Below, piece by piece: positions 4,694-6,418 of a stretch of 6,418 nt of DNA. Made by a program: the position numbers and the translations under genes. The notes under the pieces were generated by a model, which saw only the letters and a list, made by a program, of their open reading frames with translations, made no database searches and had not been told where the DNA came from. This DNA comes from an uncultured Alistipes sp. (GTDB lineage: Bacteria > Bacteroidota > Bacteroidia > Bacteroidales > Rikenellaceae). Where the stretch lies: NCBI GenBank assembly GCA_947178455.1, contig CAMWYI010000101.1, positions 1 through 6,418 of the forward strand, read 5' to 3'. Position 1 is the stretch's first letter; each line of letters starts with the position of its first letter.

Positions 4694-6418
4694 CCGCTAC
4701 CCTTTTCATCATGCTCCAGCTCGCCGCCGGAGCGCAAACTGCCCCGAAGACCGCCGACACGACCCGCTATCTCTTTCCCGTGCGGCAGGTCGCAGGACAC
4801 TATGCCGCCAATTTCGGCGAGATACGGCCCGGCCATTTCCATGCCGGTGTAGACATCAAAACCGACGGCGCGGAGGGCAAACCGGTCGTGGCCGTTGCCG
4901 ACGGCTATGTCTCGCGCGTGGTCATCACGACCTACGGCTACGGACGAGCCGTTTACCTGACGCTGAAAGACGGCTCGACCGCCATATACGGACACCTGCA
5001 ACGATTCCGCGACGATATCGCCGCCCATGTGCAGGCCGAACGCTACCGCCGACAATCGAACGGCGTCGACCTTTGGTTCAAACCCGACCGCTGGCCGGTC
5101 AAACAGGGCGAAGTGCTCGGCTATTCGGGCAACACGGGCTCGTCGACGGGCCCGCACCTCCATTTCGAGCTGCGCGAAGCGAAAACCGACCGCCGCCTCA
5201 ACCTCATCCGGCAAGGCATCCTCCGCGCCGAAGACCACCTACCGCCGCGTATACTGCGGGTGCACTATGTCGAAGTGGACACGGTGCAGGGAGTTTGTCT
5301 GCGCACGCGTCCCGCGAGCTACAACACGGTACTCGAAGCCGACGGTCGCTATCGGCTGGCCCGCACCGAACCGGTGCCGGTGGGACGCAAGGGGTATTTC
5401 ATCGTTGAAGTCAGCGACCGACGCGAAAACGTGCACAACACGTTCGCGGTGTGGCGGTTGAGTGCAACGCTCGACGGCGAACCCTTTTTCGAGTACCGGA
5501 TGGACGGATTCACCTACGACTGCGCACGGTGCAGCGATGCCGTGAGCTGGTACGCCGAGCAGTGCCGTTCGCGCAACGAGGTCATCCGCATGGCCCGGCA
5601 GACCGGCGCGCCCGAAGAATTTTATCCCGTGCTGCGCGAGCAGGGACTCGTGCGGGTCGAAGCGGGCCGCACGCACACGCTCCGCATCGAAACCGAAGAC
5701 GACTGCGGCAACCGCTCGACGCTGGCGTTCGCGATTCGCGGCCGCGAGGGCGAATTCCGGGCGCAAGCCGATTCGACGGCCCTCGTGCTCCGTCCCGACC
5801 GGAACAATCCGGTGGCGTTCGGACGGATGCTGACCGCCCACATTCCGGCCGGTGCGCTCTACGAATCGTGCTACTGCCACCCCGAAATGCTGCCCGCACC
5901 GAAAGCCGACACGGGCGTAGTGGTGCTCTCCCCCACCCTGCGGCTGCTGGAAGCGAGCGTCCCGCTGCGCAAGGAGGCGACCGTGACGATACAAACCGAC
6001 ATTCCGCGCGCACTCCGGCTCCATACGGGACTGGCGCACTTCGACCCCGACAAGAAAAAGTGGAGCTACGTGGGCGGCACGAGCACGGGAGAAGCCGTCA
6101 CCGCGAAGACCCGCAAAACGGGCTGGCTGGCGGTCGTAGCGGACACGCTGGCCCCGCGCATCCGTCCGCGTTTCGCCGCAGGAGCCGACCTCACGCGGGC
6201 CCAAACGCTGCGATTCACGGTGACGGACAACTTCACGGGCGTAGCGACGGGCACGCTGCATATCGACGGCCGCTGGGTGCCCTGCGACCGGCTGCCGATG
6301 CGCAGTCTGTTCGTCTACACGTTCGACACCCCGCCCCAACGGACGCGCCACCACGTGCGATTCTCGACGACGGACGGCGCAGGAAACACCGCCAGCTGGG
6401 AAGGGTCGTTCTACCGAT
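4678..6418 (+). CDS. Secreted M23 (LytM-type) metallopeptidase, 3' end cut by the window edge
   Basis: From the ATG at 4678, 580 codons stay open to the window edge. Residues 1-19 form a signal peptide (two arginines, a hydrophobic core, then AGA before Gln20), so the protein is exported to the periplasm or beyond. The M23 domain lies near the N-terminus (about 40-180) and has a full zinc and catalytic set: H55 and D59 in HAGVD, H106 in YGHL, and H160 with H162 in GPHLHFEL. This predicts an active endopeptidase cutting peptidoglycan peptide cross-links. An insertion of about 35 residues (107-141) separates YGHL from the VKQGEVLGYSGNTG strand. The remaining 400 residues look like beta-rich modules with DDCGNRSTL (341-349) and a repeat-like TDGAGNTASWEGSFYR near the end, suggesting Ig-like folds; eight cysteines sit in this part. 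Homologues I recall in Bacteroidales end near this motif, so the stop is probably within a few codons. It overlaps recX by 16 bases. Confidence 0.9.
   Translation, partial: MRRILTATLFIMLQLAAGAQTAPKTADTTRYLFPVRQVAGHYAANFGEIRPGHFHAGVDIKTDGAEGKPVVAVADGYVSRVVITTYGYGRAVYLTLKDGSTAIYGHLQRFRDDIAAHVQAERYRRQSNGVDLWFKPDRWPVKQGEVLGYSGNTGSSTGPHLHFELREAKTDRRLNLIRQGILRAEDHLPPRILRVHYVEVDTVQGVCLRTRPASYNTVLEADGRYRLARTEPVPVGRKGYFIVEVSDRRENVHNTFAVWRLSATLDGEPFFEYRMDGFTYDCARCSDAVSWYAEQCRSRNEVIRMARQTGAPEEFYPVLREQGLVRVEAGRTHTLRIETEDDCGNRSTLAFAIRGREGEFRAQADSTALVLRPDRNNPVAFGRMLTAHIPAGALYESCYCHPEMLPAPKADTGVVVLSPTLRLLEASVPLRKEATVTIQTDIPRALRLHTGLAHFDPDKKKWSYVGGTSTGEAVTAKTRKTGWLAVVADTLAPRIRPRFAAGADLTRAQTLRFTVTDNFTGVATGTLHIDGRWVPCDRLPMRSLFVYTFDTPPQRTRHHVRFSTTDGAGNTASWEGSFYR

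Noticed and set aside
5239..6354. Long minus-strand open frame (371 codons) opposite the M23 peptidase gene
   Set aside because: The forward frame has a full signal peptide, complete zinc site and continuous domain structure. The reverse translation is Arg/His/Ala-rich and resembles no family I know.
1..6418. CRISPR array, transposon ends, toxin-antitoxin pair, tRNA or defence genes
   Set aside because: I read through the window and found no spaced repeats, terminal inverted repeats, transposase motifs or tRNA-like folds; the coding space is filled by recognised housekeeping genes.

Overview
The window reads as a chromosomal housekeeping segment from a GC-rich member of the Bacteroidales, most like the genus Alistipes or another Rikenellaceae. 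Three things point there: GC-rich coding sequence beside an A/T-rich intergenic region, start codons preceded by A-rich stretches instead of clear Shine-Dalgarno sites, and a TAnnTTTG (Bacteroidetes-type -7) box upstream of the first forward gene. The genus is an inference from composition and gene style, not from a marker gene.

Layout. Bases 1-99 hold the first 33 codons of a recQ helicase gene on the minus strand. Bases 100-256 are the divergent intergenic region, with candidate -7 boxes facing both ways. From 257 to the right edge six forward genes follow with almost no spacing: lptB (257-1048), aroA (1057-2361), aroC (2368-3345), prmC (3342-4184), recX (4166-4693) and a secreted M23 metallopeptidase (4678 to beyond 6418). 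Gaps are 8 and 6 bases, then overlaps of 4, 19 and 16 bases. This looks like one transcription unit with translational coupling at the last three junctions.

How the genes relate. AroA and AroC carry out the last two steps of the shikimate pathway (shikimate-3-phosphate to EPSP to chorismate). LptB powers lipopolysaccharide transport, and the M23 protein probably cuts peptidoglycan in the periplasm, so the two ends of the operon serve the envelope. PrmC methylates peptide release factors and RecX modulates RecA. The set is functionally mixed and may be tied together by growth rate more than by one pathway.

No CRISPR array, mobile element, tRNA, rRNA or defence system is visible. The most notable points are non-canonical motifs in AroA (GESGLATR at the usual NAGTAMR loop) and AroC (GGGHFSGR where many bacteria have GGGRSSAR, in a short 325-residue protein), and the cysteine-rich C-terminal part of the M23 protein. 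I see no convincing novel system.
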